Origin: Anisus vortex | Taxonomy: Eukaryota; Mollusca; Gastropoda; Planorbidae | Assembly: GCA_949126835.1 (NCBI GenBank) | Contig: OX421509.1 | Location: forward strand, 9,178,911-9,242,910 | DNA length: 64,000 nt | Direction of reading: 5' to 3' | Part shown: in pieces, positions 25,590 through 36,035 of the stretch | How the letters are laid out: every line of letters starts with the position of its first letter | Numbering within the stretch: position 1 is the first letter of the stretch | The notes under the pieces: generated by a model | Told to the model about the DNA's origin: nothing | Seen by the model: only the letters and a program-made list of their open reading frames with translations | Database searches by the model: none | Position numbers and translations under genes: made by a program

Positions 25590-25885
25590 TTAGAATCCAA
25601 GCTGACAGCGCGTTCGGCCGGCACACTGAAGGTTCTGGGTTCGAATCCTTGGGACAGGCTAGCATTTGTTTTCCTTTCTTTCTCTTAATGTATTTTTTTT
25701 CTAACGTTTTCTTTATCAACTTAATATGTCACCTAAGACTGGTCGTGCGGCAGCGCATTCGGCTGCTGCACGGAAGGTTCTGGGTTCGAATCCTGTGGCG
25801 TGCTAGGTTTTTTTTTCTTTCTCTTAGTTTTTTTTTTTCTAAAGTTTTGTTTATCAACTTTATATGTCAACTTAGACTTGCATGG
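25590..25885 (+). mobile_element. Duplicated SINE-A-like tRNA heads
   Basis: Two ~150-bp units each carry GAAGGTTCTGGGTTCGAATCC, then a T-rich stretch with TCTTTCTCTTA and GTTTxTTTATCAACTT. They are head-to-tail and diverged; the usual SINE-A 3' body is absent. Confidence 0.6.
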
Positions 25886-26083
25886 AATATGTTATACAAT
25901 TTATTAAACTAAAATTCTAATTTGTAAATTTAATACAGTGAAATTATAGTCCAGCTCTTTGTAATGTAAAAAAAAAAGAAAAAAAAAGAAATGGTGCTCT
26001 TAGTGACGACATGCGACTAAACGGTAGGACCGGAATGATCTCAAGGTACCGGGTACTACTTATAAACAGGGGGAGTGGGACTC

Positions 26084-26405
26084 GGTGGCCGAGCGGCACC
26101 GGGTTTGAATCGTGGCGAAGGGTAGGATTTGTTGGTTACCTGACATTAGGTGGAGAAAAGTCAGACCGAATTGATCCATAGGGGGCGGTGAAGCAGCGTT
26201 CACCAGTTTTCAAAAGCCACGGCATGCTAAGGGATTGTGTGTCCAGCACCCTGCCCAGCCGCTTTTACTTTACCTCAAACTAAATGTCAGGTACCCAACA
26301 GAGCTGTATTGACTCAGAGACACCCTCGAGTCTCGGGGGGAGGGGGGGAATCCTAGCCTTAACCAGGATTCGAACCCAGGACCCGCTCGGCTACCGTGCC
26401 CGACA
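26084..26405. mobile_element. SINE-A head fragment joined to a reverse copy
   Basis: The plus head GACTCGGTGGCCGAGCGGCA to ACCTGACATTAGG runs to 26158. It is followed by a reverse copy from GTCAGACCGAATTGATCCAT to CAGGATTCGAACCCAGGACC. Confidence 0.7.
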
Positions 26406-26460
26406 ATGTCTCTCAGGAATGTTTTGAAATCATTTGAAATCATTTGTTTTAAACTGATAA

Positions 26461-26698
26461 AAGTACCCGTCGGACCGAATGGATCCATAGGTCCGGTGAA
26501 GCAGCGTTCATCAGTTTCTGTGGCCACGGCATGCTAGGTGATTGTGTGGCCAGCACTATGCACAGCCGCCTTTACTTTACCACCAACTAAGGTCAGGTAA
26601 CTATCAGAGCCGGGGGGGGGGGAAACATAGCCTGCACCAGGATTCGAACCCAGGACCTTCGGTACGCCAGCCGAACGTGCGAACACTGTACCCCCCGT
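26461..26698 (-). mobile_element. SINE-A copy
   Basis: Reverse copy from AAGTACCCGTCGGACCGAAT to AGGATTCGAACCCAGGACC and the CGTACCCC remains of the head. Confidence 0.75.
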
Positions 26699-27129
26699 TT
26701 TTTTAAGTTAATACATTTCGTTAATGTTGGTTTTAATCATTACTGGCGTTTCGTCCAAAATAAAATATTGTTAAATGTTTAGTGAACAAACAATCATAGT
26801 GCTGATATGTTGTGTTATTTTTTTTTTCTTCTTAATTTTTTTTTTGTGTATATGCCTTTATGATTAGAAATGGAATAGGATATACCAGACATTTAAATGT
26901 CATCAGATACGTCGCGGTACAGACAGACAGATTTACAGATAGCTTAACACCATTGGTAATGTCACAAAATTCAGGTGAGAAGGTTACGTAGAATTTAATT
27001 CTGTCTTAGAAACAGGCCGACGATACAACAATATATGTGGATATTAAGAAGAATATTAAGAATTATTTCAATTACAAAGAAGAACTCATAAAAAAATAAA
27101 TTTCCCTAACTAGATGGATTGGGTTAACC

Positions 27130-27402
27130 ATAGACTATTAATACACCGCTTGTTTTAGTATTTCTGCTATATGATGACTTGATACACTGATTTTCTGAAT
27201 TCCCGATTCTAAATAAAGTAGTTGCTATAAAGTAGTTGCTTTACTAGTTCCGTTTTATTTCATCGCTATGATTTTCGGAAGTAAAATTAAAATCGAAAGT
27301 TGTATACAGCGGAAACATTTATAGATCTGTGTTCTATGCGCACGGAAAAAGATTTTAAGCTCTAAAAATAGAGCAAGCGGTCCATCTTATTATAGTCAAT
27401 GA
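27130..27402 (+). mobile_element. TIR element family C, copy 1
   Basis: The left end ATAGACTATTAATACACCGC is roughly inverted at the right end (GCGGTCCATCTTATTATAGT). The interior shares the phrases TTGTATACAGCGGAAACATT and AGCTCTAAAAATAGAGCAAG with 29502-29790. It has no coding capacity. Confidence 0.6.
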
Positions 27403-27957
27403 TAATAGGAATAATAGGCCTACTAGTATTCCTTTAAAGTCGAAAAAATGCGATTTAATATAACGGAACTTGTATCGCAACTACTTTATTTAGAATCGGG
27501 AATTACAAAACAAGAAGATAAGAGCAGAAAAAAACTAAAGCCAGAGGTCCGTGTACATGATAGGCTATGGGCTAACCGAACTATTCGGGAAAAACCATAT
27601 AACATAACAACATTTATAACAATTGTTAAAGTCCAACAGTAGATTCAAAACACGAAGATGCGTAAACTATGACCAATAATCTTCTATATTATTTGAAGAG
27701 CTGCACAGTACTATATAAGACATGATATGATCCCTATAAATAGATAGAGACACCTGCACAATAAGATCACGGTGTCTTTAGTGTCTTTAACATTAATACA
27801 AATGGACGCAGCTCTGTAGTTATATTCAGAAGTGATACATTTAAATATATAGGCCTAAACAAGAAAAATTAAACTAATAGGCCTAAAGCTTACTGATCTA
27901 GAGAAATAGTACAAAGTAGAGAAGATTACAAGCCACAGTCTAGGCACGATGCGAGAT

Positions 27958-28152
27958 AATAATAATGGTTATTTGTTTAGCGCTTCAATCCATGCTATTT
28001 TAGCAGGCTCAGCGCGCTCTAGAAGACTGTTACGTCCACTAGGGCTAGGCCCAAAACGCCTTGCAGGGCGACAGTGATCGGTTTGGCGGCAGGGATAGAA
28101 TCCGCGACTTGTCGGTTGACAGTCCGGTGAACTAACCACAGGACCAGTAAGC
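27958..28152 (-). mobile_element. SINE-B head with LINE-b-type tail
   Basis: In minus sense it has head TGGTCCTGTGGTTAGTTCAC, the same body, GGACGTAACAGTCTTCTAGA, then GCTAAAATAGCATGGATTGA, AGCGCTAAACAAATAACC and ATTATTATTA. That last part matches the LINE-b tail at 51740, not LINE-a. Confidence 0.7.
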
Positions 28153-29501
28153 CTCACAAGGGCGGGGGGATACGAAAAATGCATATGTTAATGGGAGCCA
28201 ATCAGTGGCTGGGTGAGTAGTCTGAAATCCCTTACTCCTAAACCCCCAATTGTTTCTCTTCGTTTGGTCTATACAAAAAAAATGGAAAAAAACTCTGCGG
28301 CCTACGGAAAAACGGATGCACTTCCAAATTACTGCGCAGTTGTTTTTTTTACAATTGCCGACTTAATAGGCCTATGTTTAATTCGTCTATCTATGCATTG
28401 GGTACGGCGAAGGTTAGGATAAATGTTTACATCACAATTTCTGGGGCTTTCCAGTCCCCCCCCCCTTCCCCTCACACACAGTCCATCGCATGAATATCTT
28501 TTTTTTTTATTTACATTCATCAGCAAAACCCGCACATTAAAAGAACTGAAATTATGAAAATGCCTATCCCGCCCCCCACCATCCTTTTTGAGGTCCAAAA
28601 GCTATGGCCCCCAAAGCAACGTATAAAAAATCGGAGATAATGATAATTTGTACAATGATAGGTAAAGAATAGGCCACTGGCATTTTTGTTTGTCATGTTT
28701 TGTTAAAACTACGAAATAAATTATCCAGGATGAGTAAAGAGACAGGACAATGGGCAGCACAATTCATGGGCGTCATGTTAAGATTTTCCAGGTCCCAGGT
28801 CACTTATTTATAACAAGTAGATAGGCCTATGTAATAATATATGTAGATGCAATTCCCCCGCACACACGAGCACAAAAAAAAACGAAACGTGTTGCAGATG
28901 GCTAAATTGTGGCTGACCGCTCGGTGCAGACTCAGTGGTCAAGTAGGAGATGTGGTGCGTGCGTGCGTGTGTGAAGAGGTCAGCTCTGATCCCTGGCAAC
29001 CAGAAAGGGAGGGAACCCCGGCGAGGCCAGCAGAGATTTGGGTTTTTTGATTGGTTTATAATGTCCGAGGGAGATTTTTAACTGGACGTCGAGACGGGAA
29101 AGGGGGCGTGGAGGCGGGAGGTGAGGGGTCAAAAGGGCGGGGTTACAGGGCGGGGTTAGAAATGAAGAGGGCTGTCCGAGAAGAGGCAGCTCCTGTCCGT
29201 TCATTTCTAAACAGTATCTTCTTGTGGGAGATAATTTTGTTATATTTTGCTCTCAAAATAAAAACACGCCAAAATGATAGACACTGAGTGACAAGGTAAT
29301 TAAACTGTCAATTCTTATATACACTTATATCGTTATATTGTTTGCGGAGACACTATCGGTGGGCTGTCAAATTACACAACAGATCATCCAGGCAGGGGCG
29401 TAATCCGAAAAAGAATAGTCCCGCCAAACCTTGTAAAATAAAGGTAACAACGCATGGCATAATCCAAAATTGTCTACAACCTTAAGTAAAACCAAATACT
29501 A

Positions 29502-29790
29502 TAATAAGATAGACCGCTAGCTTTAATGTTTCTGCTATTCGATTACAGGAATGACTTCTTTTCGGAGTTCCCGATTCCCTTTAGCACTGTGCAATTCCGT
29601 TTTATTTAATCGCTATGATTTTCTCAATGAAAAATTAAAATTAAAATCAAAAGTTGTATACAGCGGAAACATTTAGGCAAACGTAGGAGCGTAGAAGTCA
29701 TTTATGACAGCGTCATTGGATGCGCAAGGAAAAAAAGAACATAAAAGCTCTAAAAATAGAGCAAGCGGTCCATCTTATTATAGTCTTTGG
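29502..29790 (+). mobile_element. TIR element family C, copy 2
   Basis: The terminal inverted repeats are about 25 bp: ACTATAATAAGATAGACCGC at the left against the complement of GCGGTCCATCTTATTATAGT at the right, with one mismatch in that stretch. It shares its interior with the copy at 27130. No clear target duplication was found. Confidence 0.65.
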
Positions 29791-30370
29791 TTAAATTTCT
29801 GATCGTGAGTGAACAAATCGAGCGTGTCAACTATGGAAAATAAATTTGTGTTCTTTTCCCATCTGTAATATGAGGCCTTCTGCCTGAAAATGTCTGCTTC
29901 TCCCTCTACTCTCTAGGCCCACAGATTTTTACATCAACGTTTCTTGCGCCCACCCTCCTCTGAGCCCAGATAAATAGAAGTAGGCCTAAGCCTATCTATA
30001 TATATATTTTATTAGAATGCCCCTCCTGGAGAAAGTTTCGAATGATGTGATGTTATCATCTTTCTATTCCTACTTTTCTTTTATAAAATACAAGCTATAT
30101 TGCCCGGTGTTAACCGGAGGGGGGGGGGGGATTAGGGAATAAAACAGGCTTTACAGATAAACATTTCATCAACTACAATGAACACAATTAAAAAATATAT
30201 ATTTTATTTTAGGACAATAGAATAATGCTAGGCTAGGGCGTGATATGGCTCGCGGGTCGAAAGATGCATTCAAGCCACACGGCACTGACATATAAGCTAA
30301 TTTTAGTAATTTATACGCACAATTTGAAAAGAAAAAAAGATAGCCCTACATGTGCCTAAAGGCCTACGCC

Positions 30371-30466
30371 CGACACAATCCCCTAGTATGCCGTGGCCAC
30401 AGAAACTGGTGAGCGCTGCTTCACAAGCCCTATGATCAGTTTGATACGACGGGGTACTTTACTTAT
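30371..30466 (+). mobile_element. SINE-A 3' fragment
   Basis: CACAATCCCCTAGTATGCCG to ACGACGGGGTACTTTACTTA, with the intact family 3' end. Confidence 0.7.
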
Positions 30467-31967
30467 AGGCCTACGCCAACAGTCAACTGTAGATTCAACA
30501 GATGGTCGCAGATCTCACATTTTTTGTCCGGCATGCAAGAACTGGTTGAAAAGTGGAATAAAAAAAAGAAGTAGGCCATTGGCCGATCTCTGTAACCAAT
30601 GGCAAAAAAGGGAAATGGTTTTGCTTTACTATGAGTGACTTTGACCAATAGCAAGAGAGAGAGAGACTGGTTGGTCCTGCAATGACCACAAAAAAAAAAC
30701 CGTCGGAAAACAGATCAATAGCATTACCAACACCATTTTAAAAAGAAAGAGAGTGGGGGAAGGGAAGGGAGAGAAGTGAGACGGGCGTCTGGAGTCGATA
30801 ACAGGTCTTTGACCAATAGCGAGCGAAGCGCGTGGAGGAGGAATGAGATGGAGGGCGAATAGTACAGTGACTATGTGGCCAGTGACCAACGCTCGCAGGG
30901 TGGAAAAAGGATGGCGACTGGAGAGATAGAGAGATGGGGTGGGAGAAAAACGGGAGGCTGCTTTGTCCGAAAAGCCTTCTGGGTGTGGAGGGGATTGGGG
31001 AGTTTTGAAAGGGGCGGACGAAAGACCGCAGAAGATGCGATGGGGGAGAATAAAAAGAACGCTGTTACATTTTCTATAAGGAGGATGTGCATGGAATAAA
31101 ATGCTTATATTGGCCTATATTGTCTAAATTTCGCTGGGGACTGTGAAGCCGTTACAATGCCACATCTATCTATGTTTTCTTTTTAGTTTGTTTGTGTGTT
31201 TACTTGAACCGCCCCACCCACACACACCCTTACCCTACACACCCCCACCCCCCAAACTGCCCGGTTAATCACCAAGAGCCGGGTAGGACACATGGAGTCA
31301 ACAACACCCCGCCCCCCCCCCCCCCACACACACACAGACCATACTTCACGGAATATTCCCCCTGGGGAGTAGGGGGAGAGAAATAAGTCCCCCACGGGTA
31401 TTTCGTCATATCCCTATGTTAGACTAAAGAGGGAGAGAGAGAGAGAGAGAATGGAATCAGATGACATGTGGCATTTAGATCGAATGACAGGTCATTGGAT
31501 CAACCTATGGTGTTGGTCTACAGATCTGATCACACACTCTTTAAAGATGTATGCTTGGTTGTTGTTTTTTCACAAAAGGATAGTTCAGCGGCGTCGGAAT
31601 ACGAACTAATTAAAAAATAGTGTATTACAGTATTAAGCCAGAACCGATGATCTTTGACAAAGGTGGGTGTTACAAGCAGTCCGTGGGCCACGATGCTGAC
31701 CACTGCACGACTGGCTAAACCTTTTAATATGTCCTCCACAGAGTTTCAAATGGGCTTATTAAAAAAATATTATTATTCATTGTTTTAATAATGTAATGGA
31801 ATTTTCAGACATTGCGACCCATTTTTTTTGTATCAAATGCCTTAATCGGCCCAATGAGGAAAAAATGTTACCCCCCCCCCCAACCGATTTCCCCTTAAGT
31901 TGTGCGCAGATGCGCGCGCACAAAACTCCCCGGAAAGCACGCGGACACATTACAGAAGAGCGCACAA

Positions 31968-32195
31968 ATGACAAAATACAGGGACTGCGAGAACTCATAC
32001 AAAAACGTTCTATCATCATCCAGAATGGTATCTGGGAAATGGAATGGGTTGCCCGAACAAACCAGGAAAACCAACGACTTTTACATCAATGCTTATACCT
32101 TTTATCAAAATACAAGATTGGGTTTAAAACCAAGTAGAAGCTAATGAAGGAAACGTCTTCCGCAGAGAGAAGACTTACGTATCACATAAGACCAG
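31968..32195 (+). mobile_element. LINE-a fragment, copy 5
   Basis: Plus-strand frames encode NVLSSSRMVSGKWNGLPEQT and RLGLKPSRS, parallel to SFFPSGIRAWNGLPEQT and its C-terminal end. It is clearly diverged and lacks the TAAGA tail. Confidence 0.6.
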
Positions 32196-33324
32196 AAAGA
32201 AATTAATTGCAAAGAGACAACAATATCATTACTAGTGCATTTCTTTACTTACGTACTATTAGCTGTAACGATATTGTATGATATAAACAAAGATAGAAAG
32301 ATAGAAAGAAACAAACAAAAAAATAGAATAGTATGATCAAATCTACAGACGAGGTTACAAAAATGTTAGGAGCAATCACAATCACGCCCACGCTAATTTT
32401 ACGCACTCGAGCGTCCTCGCCGACGGACGTATCCTGATACTCGGGAAATAAACATCAAAAAGGGGGCAGATAATCACCTAACTCATGACTGAACAATTTC
32501 TTGATAGGGCCGCCATTTTTAAAAAAATATAATAACGAAAGAATACTAGATCTGTATTTAAATAAATATACCGGCTTTAGATCTTATTAAAAAAAAAAAA
32601 CCAAGACGATTGGCCAAAGAAACTGTTCGCCGAGATAACATAAGTCACGTGTTGAGCGCGTGCAGTACGCCGTATGTCTTTCTGCCCTCGGTCAGTCCTC
32701 CTCGCTCGTTCCATCCTCCCCCTCCCCGTTCTCCTCCCCCTCCCCCCCCGGCATCAATAATTAATAATTTCGTGATGCGCGGTATATAATAGGTTGGTGG
32801 GGAGGGGAAGGGGGAAGAGGACGCGAACATGATGTGTTACGCTGTCGTGAGCAGAAGTCAAATAAAAGGCTAATTACCATATCACAGCGTGGCGCCTCCA
32901 TGGTGAATGAATAATACACACAAACATCGAGGCTGGAAGCGAGATAACAAAAAAACCTTTAGTTAACGAAGGGTCATTGTTATAGTGTTTTGGTTATAGT
33001 TCAGCTACATAACGTTGTTTGTTGTTGTTGTTTTCCGGCGCCATTTTGAAGGCTTTGTTAGTTGTATTTTTTTTTCTTTATCTGAATAGGCATCGCTAAT
33101 TATTCAAATTGATCTTCTTCCCCATGCACCCCCCTCACATTGTAACCTATTGTCGATAATTACTATCCACACGATCACGTGTTCATTAGCTTGACATCGG
33201 CCATTTTAATTATTGGACATGTTTTACACACATGCATACACACACAAAACTGACGCACGCTAAATTAGTCTGAGTTTAGAGACTGTTGAGAAATGGCGGA
33301 TACTAAAACAGGCAAAAAGCATGT

Positions 33325-33600
33325 TACCGAGCGGCAGCGCGTTCGACTGGCGATCCGAAGGTTCTGGATTCGAACCCTGGTGGAGACTAGCATTTTTTTT
33401 TCTCCCTTGGACTCGAGGATTTCCCTGAGTCTACCCAGCTCTGATGGGTACCTGACATGAGTAGTGGGGTAAAGTAAAGGCGGCTTGACATTGTGTTGGC
33501 CACACATCCCCCCCCTACTAGTATGCCGTGGCCACTGAAACTGGATGAACGCTGCTTCCTCCGGCCCTATGGATCAATTTGGTCCGACGGGAACTTTACC
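33325..33600 (+). mobile_element. SINE-A copy with long flanking direct repeats
   Basis: It runs from CCGAGCGGCAGCGCGTTCGA through B box GGATTCGAACCCTGG to GTCCGACGGGAACTTTACC. About 45 bp on either side (33276-33324 and 33601-33646; both start TTAGAGACTGT) are imperfect copies of each other. Confidence 0.8.
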
Positions 33601-33989
33601 TTAGAGACTGTGGGAAATGGCGATACTAAACAGGTATATAGCACGTGGCCGGGATAAGGGGTGGAGGGTGTGTGTGCGTGTGGTGGTGGTTGGGGGGGAG
33701 GGGTCTTTTTTACCATTTAAGCGACAAACTTTTCATTGTTAAAAAAAAATTAAAAACTTCCAATCTCTAAAATTAATTGCCTATTTACTTTTAAGTCTAT
33801 GAGACGTACCTTTTAATTAAAAGTCCATCACAGACGCCATTTTTGTGTACGCCAACTCTAACCTATAAATAAAATAAAATAAAACATAATTTAGATCACT
33901 GACATATAAAAAGTGAGAGCACATACATTTAACATGACGAAACGTAATAATTTGTTATGACAAGACTTTTTTTAAAATAACAATATGCG

Positions 33990-34227
33990 GAAGCCTGGGT
34001 TCGAATCCTGGTGAAGGCAAGGATTGGTTCCCGGGATCGGGAGGGTGTCCCTGATTCTACCCAGCTCTGATGGGTACCTGATATTATAGTTAGTGAAAAG
34101 TAAAGACGGCCGAGCATTTTGCCGGCCACACAATCTCCTACTATAACGTAGGCAAAGGAAACTTGCGAATGCTGCTTCACGGGCCAACCTGTCATACGCG
34201 CTGCCGATCATGCACCGTGCCCCGTAC
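33990..34227 (+). mobile_element. SINE-A copy with long flanking direct repeats
   Basis: B box CTGGGTTCGAATCCTGGTGA at the start and the ACTTGCGAATGCTGCTTCAC region near the end. It is bracketed by ~50-bp imperfect direct repeats (33912-33962 and 34230-34283; both contain GACGAAACGTAATAAT). Confidence 0.75.
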
Positions 34228-34588
34228 AAAGGGAGAGCACAAACATTTAACAAGACGAAACGTAATAATATGTTATATAAATAACTGGCATTTATAGCAA
34301 TAAATATTTTTTGTTATCAAAGTTCATGAATACATGTCTATTTATTTAACCATAAACATTTATCCAAATGCCAAAAGAAATACAATAATATTTAAATGTA
34401 AATAAAACAACATCTATATAAAAAGCGTCGCGTCAATATGAAAACGTGAATTACAGATCACGAGTAATACAAATAATACAAATATATTTAATATATGTCA
34501 GTGCATGAGGCTATTGGAATATAGAATAATGCCCGGAAAGCTAGAGATAGATAAATAGGCCCAATAGGATTAAACGGCCAATGTATAC

Positions 34589-35873
34589 TGTCACGAGGTG
34601 GCAATTGAGAGAGGGGTAATAATGGCTGGTTGTCTTAGAGGTATGAGGTGCCGATGCTGTAGTTGACCTGGAATATTTATTTGTTCTCTACTGGCTCGTT
34701 TAGATGTTATTTAAACACACACAGACAGACAGTTCTAAGTTAGGCAAGCAAGTCTCTGGTTACGTTTCAGGTGTTTATTTATGATTCAAATCCAATATCC
34801 AATGATGAAATACATATACTAACATGCAGGGGAGATATAATGCTTGAGATATATGCACAGGAACGTCTAACACTCAATATACTGTGTTGTTGCGGAATCC
34901 AAATTTAGGCTACGTAACTATAATGAGGAAATTACGATTACTGGCTAAGTATCTGCAAGTCCAAGTAACAATTCGGGGGCTAGACCAAAACGATGTGTCT
35001 AGCTCGGGAGCTGGGGGAGATCTGCCTTAGTTTAGTTGGGCGGCCTTTTTCGTGGACACTAGTCACCTGACCCAAGGTTAATTTGGTTGGCTTACATTTA
35101 ATTACATCCTATTCTCATTGGCTAGATTGAATATACATTTGCATAAGAAAAGCTTATTGGAGCCAAAAATGGATTGGGGGTCGGGGTTGCGAGGGGCGGA
35201 AAGGGGGGGGGGAGAGGTCTAGATGAAAGACAATTTATACAGACGTCCTGCTGAGTGGGGGAGTTTATCTCCCTTTGGTAGAATCTTAAGTAGTTAACTC
35301 AAGTGGCTGGGGGGGGGGTTTCGGGCGAGAATTAGTTACGTGTGTGCGAACTGCTGAGTGGGGGAATTTAGTCAACCGCTCAGAGAACGACCGTCTCAAA
35401 GCAATTGCATAACGTGCCGCTAAGCTGAGGGGATATAAAGGGGGGGGGGTGGCGGGGACGCGAAGAGGAGGGGGTGAGTGAGGGGTCGAGTAGTGACTAT
35501 CTACACATGCGTTAAAATAGCACAATATATAAATACATTAAGACATGATATGAATACATTAATATAGCATAGGATAAAATATATACATTCTAACTAACAC
35601 ATTCGTACCCATTCAACCAAGATGTAGTACCAAGTTGAATCGTATTAGTCAGTAGACTCTGAATTTGGGCGTAGTACAAGAGTATAGTGAAGGGTAGAGA
35701 AACAGGTGAGAAAGAGTGATGGGGAGATGTAATTGCGTAAGGGAGGGAGAAGATAGTGACGTCAGACTAACCTTCTCTCTATTCTAGCTAAACTTAAGCT
35801 AATCTAAGGTTCTAGTTATACACTGCTATCTATCTAAGTGCTAATAGTCACTATTAAATCCAGAATTGTGACA
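34589..35873 (-). repeat. 3' LTR (relative to the minus-strand element)
   Basis: This is the 1,285-bp partner of the LTR at 39622. It directly abuts the TATAC target duplication at 34584-34588. In element sense two AATAAA signals lie near its end (34676-34681 and 34774-34779 on the complement), which fits transcript termination in the 3' LTR. Confidence 0.93.
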
Positions 35874-35882
35874 TCCCTCCGG
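35874..35882 (-). promoter_or_regulatory. Candidate polypurine tract
   Basis: In element sense the bases directly before the 3' LTR are GGAGGGA followed by TGTCACAA. This short purine run in the canonical position would prime plus-strand DNA synthesis. Confidence 0.5.
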
Positions 35883-36035
35883 GCCAATTTGGAATACACT
35901 TGAGAGTGGATTCATACCTAATTTACTGAGTCTGAGGCCTGGGAAAAGGGGAGTAACTACACACTCATTAACAGTGTGCGCGCGTGGGGCCGTATTACTG
36001 AGTATGCTGGGCCACGAAGTGTGTAGGGGCACTAG

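Larger units (their letters stand above)
28153..33275. other. Background outside annotated repeats
   Basis: Besides the family C element, SINE-A piece and LINE-a fragment I see no coding exon. 30,640-30,900 contains the phrase TTTGACCAATAGC twice (30,630 and 30,810), once as TGACTTTGACCAATAGCAAG. Confidence 0.5.
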
